From Bacteroidota bacterium (GTDB lineage: Bacteria; Bacteroidota; Bacteroidia; Flavobacteriales; Flavobacteriaceae), in NCBI GenBank assembly GCA_022601215.1, contig JAHZIZ010000032.1, forward strand, positions 1 to 8,071: 8,071 nucleotides of DNA, given 5' to 3'. The translations under genes were made by a program, and so were the position numbers. The notes beneath the pieces are model-generated. The model ran no database searches. It had not been told where the DNA came from and saw only the letters and a list, made by a program, of their open reading frames with translations. How positions within the stretch are numbered: the first letter of the stretch is position 1; the number at the start of each line of letters is the position of its first letter. This document shows, piece by piece, positions 6,819 to 8,071 of this stretch.

Positions 6819-7760
6819 TTAAAAGGGTAGATTTTTCACATCTACATTTCCCCCGGATATTATGATTCCAACTTTTTTATTCTTAAATAATTCTTTCTTA
6901 CGCAAAAGAGCCGCAAATGGAACGGCACAACTAGGTTCTGCAACAATTTTAAGTCGTTCCCAAATAAGTCGCAAGGCATCAATAATTTCATGTTCTTCAA
7001 CTCTAATAATATCTGAAACCAAGGCTTTAATAATGGGAAAATTAACATCTCCCAAATGGGTCCTTAAACCATCGGCAATAGTATTTGTGCTAACATTGGT
7101 CTCAATTTTACCTGATCTCAATGACCTATATGCGTCATCCGCTTGAAAAGGTTCGCCTCCCAGGGTGCTACATTTATTTCCGAAATAATGAGCCGCCAAA
7201 GCAGTTCCAGCAACAAGTCCTCCGCCACCAACTGGCGTAAGCACATAGTCTAAATCACCTTGCTCTTTAAACAATTCAATCCCAGCCGTTGCATTCCCCA
7301 AAATCACATCAAGGTTATTAGATGGGTGTAAAAAAGTAGCTCCAGTTTTCACTCTAATTTCTTCGGAAGTTGTTTCTCTAGCCTGTAGTGTAGAAACACA
7401 TTCTGTAATCCGTCCTTCATATCCTTTAACTGCTTCTTTCTTCACCTGCGGGGCATTTTCTGGCATGACCACATAAGCGGTTACTCCTAAATTTCTTGCA
7501 GCCAAGGCGACGGCCTGACCAAAATTTCCCGATGAATGAGTGACTACCCCTGCCTTTTTTTGATCCTCCGACAAATTCCCAATAGCGTTCAGAGCGCCAC
7601 GCATTTTAAATGCTCCCATCTTTTGGAAATTTTCACACTTAAAAAAAATCTTGCACCCGGCCTGTTCATCTATCATACTAGAAGTAAGTATAGGGGTCTC
7701 ATGAACAAAAGGTTGCACTCGTTGCATAGCCAATAACAGGTCTTGTTTTGATGGTATCAT
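6819..7760 (-). CDS. PLP-dependent threonine/serine dehydratase or serine racemase-like enzyme
   Basis: A 313-aa fold-type-II pyridoxal-phosphate enzyme that would eliminate water from, or racemise, a hydroxy-amino acid such as threonine, serine or 3-hydroxyaspartate. The PLP lysine is Lys52 in GAFKMRGA (49-56). The substrate/cofactor loop is SSGNFGQA (76-83), the phosphate-binding glycine loop is PVGGGGL (176-182), and SGGN lies at 302-305. The motif [13 protein letters not shown] (201-213) resembles the divalent-metal site of serine racemases (Glu203, Ala207, Asp209). There is no ACT regulatory domain, so it is not the long isoleucine-regulated biosynthetic IlvA. The substrate cannot be decided from sequence, so no gene symbol is given. 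The start overlaps the stop of metH-N by 4 bp (ATGA), which places the gene firmly between the two halves of methionine synthase. A link to methionine metabolism is suggested by position only. Confidence 0.85.
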   Translation of the reverse strand: MIPSKQDLLLAMQRVQPFVHETPILTSSMIDEQAGCKIFFKCENFQKMGAFKMRGALNAIGNLSEDQKKAGVVTHSSGNFGQAVALAARNLGVTAYVVMPENAPQVKKEAVKGYEGRITECVSTLQARETTSEEIRVKTGATFLHPSNNLDVILGNATAGIELFKEQGDLDYVLTPVGGGGLVAGTALAAHYFGNKCSTLGGEPFQADDAYRSLRSGKIETNVSTNTIADGLRTHLGDVNFPIIKALVSDIIRVEEHEIIDALRLIWERLKIVAEPSCAVPFAALLRKKELFKNKKVGIIISGGNVDVKNLPF

Positions 7761-8071
7761 ACGGATTGAGTTAAAGGTCGAGGTTGGTATTGAGCGGCAA
7801 TATTAGCAATTGCTTTGATATGTGGCGGCGTGGTACCACAGCACCCACCAATGATGTTAATAAGTTGTTTGTCTAGATATTCTTTAATCTGACCCGCCAT
7901 TTGTTCTGGGCTTTCATCATACTCTCCAAATGCATTAGGAAGTCCTGCGTTGGGATAAGCCGAAACTGCAAGGTTGGTTCGATCAGCAACCACTTCCAAC
8001 TGTGGTGTCAATTGTTTTGCTCCCAGGGCACAGTTAAAACCTACACTTAGTAATGGAATATGAGAAATAGA
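7757..8071 (-). CDS. metH: Methionine synthase homocysteine-binding subunit, 3' part only
   Basis: The gene is open to the right window edge, so only its last 104 residues are visible and the start is outside. The segment matches the C-terminal part of the homocysteine S-methyltransferase domain of MetH. It contains GFNCALGA (first zinc Cys, visible residue 14) and GGCCGTTPPHI (second and third zinc Cys, residues 77-78), the three ligands that bind the catalytic zinc and activate homocysteine. The intervening NLAVSAYPNAGLPN (33-46) is also typical of this domain. The protein stops about 25 residues after the zinc pair, where a one-piece MetH would continue into the pterin domain; here that part is the separate 901-aa gene at 4105-6810. 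Its TGA overlaps the dehydratase ATG by 4 bp, so it is part of the same operon. Confidence 0.93.
   Translation of the reverse strand, partial: SISHIPLLSVGFNCALGAKQLTPQLEVVADRTNLAVSAYPNAGLPNAFGEYDESPEQMAGQIKEYLDKQLINIIGGCCGTTPPHIKAIANIAAQYQPRPLTQSV

Overview
The window reads as chromosomal DNA from a marine-type member of the Bacteroidota, most likely the family Flavobacteriaceae. The basis is moderate-to-low GC, almost no Shine-Dalgarno sequences, signal peptides ending in '...FGQ' or '...WSQ', matches to the Bacteroidota -7 promoter box TAnnTTTG, and a methionine synthase split into two polypeptides, as is usual in this family. All recognisable genes lie on the minus strand and are tightly packed, so transcription runs from high to low coordinates.

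Right part (about 3149-8071): a methionine / one-carbon operon. In transcription order it holds the 3' end of metH-N (zinc homocysteine-binding half of B12-dependent methionine synthase, cut by the window edge), a fold-type-II PLP dehydratase or serine-racemase-like enzyme, metH-C (pterin-binding, cobalamin-binding and SAM reactivation domains, 901 aa), and metF (5,10-methylene-THF reductase). The genes overlap by 4 bp (ATGA), are separated by 8 bp, or share a base (TAATG), so they are probably co-transcribed and partly translationally coupled. MetF makes 5-methyl-THF and the two MetH halves use it to methylate homocysteine. The dehydratase between the MetH halves has no obvious catalytic role in that reaction.

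Left-middle part (434-3131): a three-gene cell-envelope cluster. It consists of a full-length PagL-like acyloxyacyl hydrolase, a GIN-domain (DUF2807) lipoprotein, and a second PagL-like protein that stops about 90 residues early. A probable promoter of its own overlaps the metF 3' end, placing the first ATG almost at the expected transcription start. Both PagL-like proteins keep the His-x-Ser-Asn motif but have Asn where the third catalytic residue (Glu) of Pseudomonas PagL would be.

Left end (1-433): no convincing gene. Much of it (about 60-240) is slightly GC-richer than the neighbouring genes. It contains short repeated words and small hairpins and begins just downstream of the truncated pagL copy, where a 10-bp direct repeat straddles the stop codon. 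It may be a recombination junction or part of a dispersed repeat or small element. Nothing in the window establishes a new defence, mobile or signalling system; the most notable items are the envelope cassette, the damaged paralogue and the unexplained left-end block.
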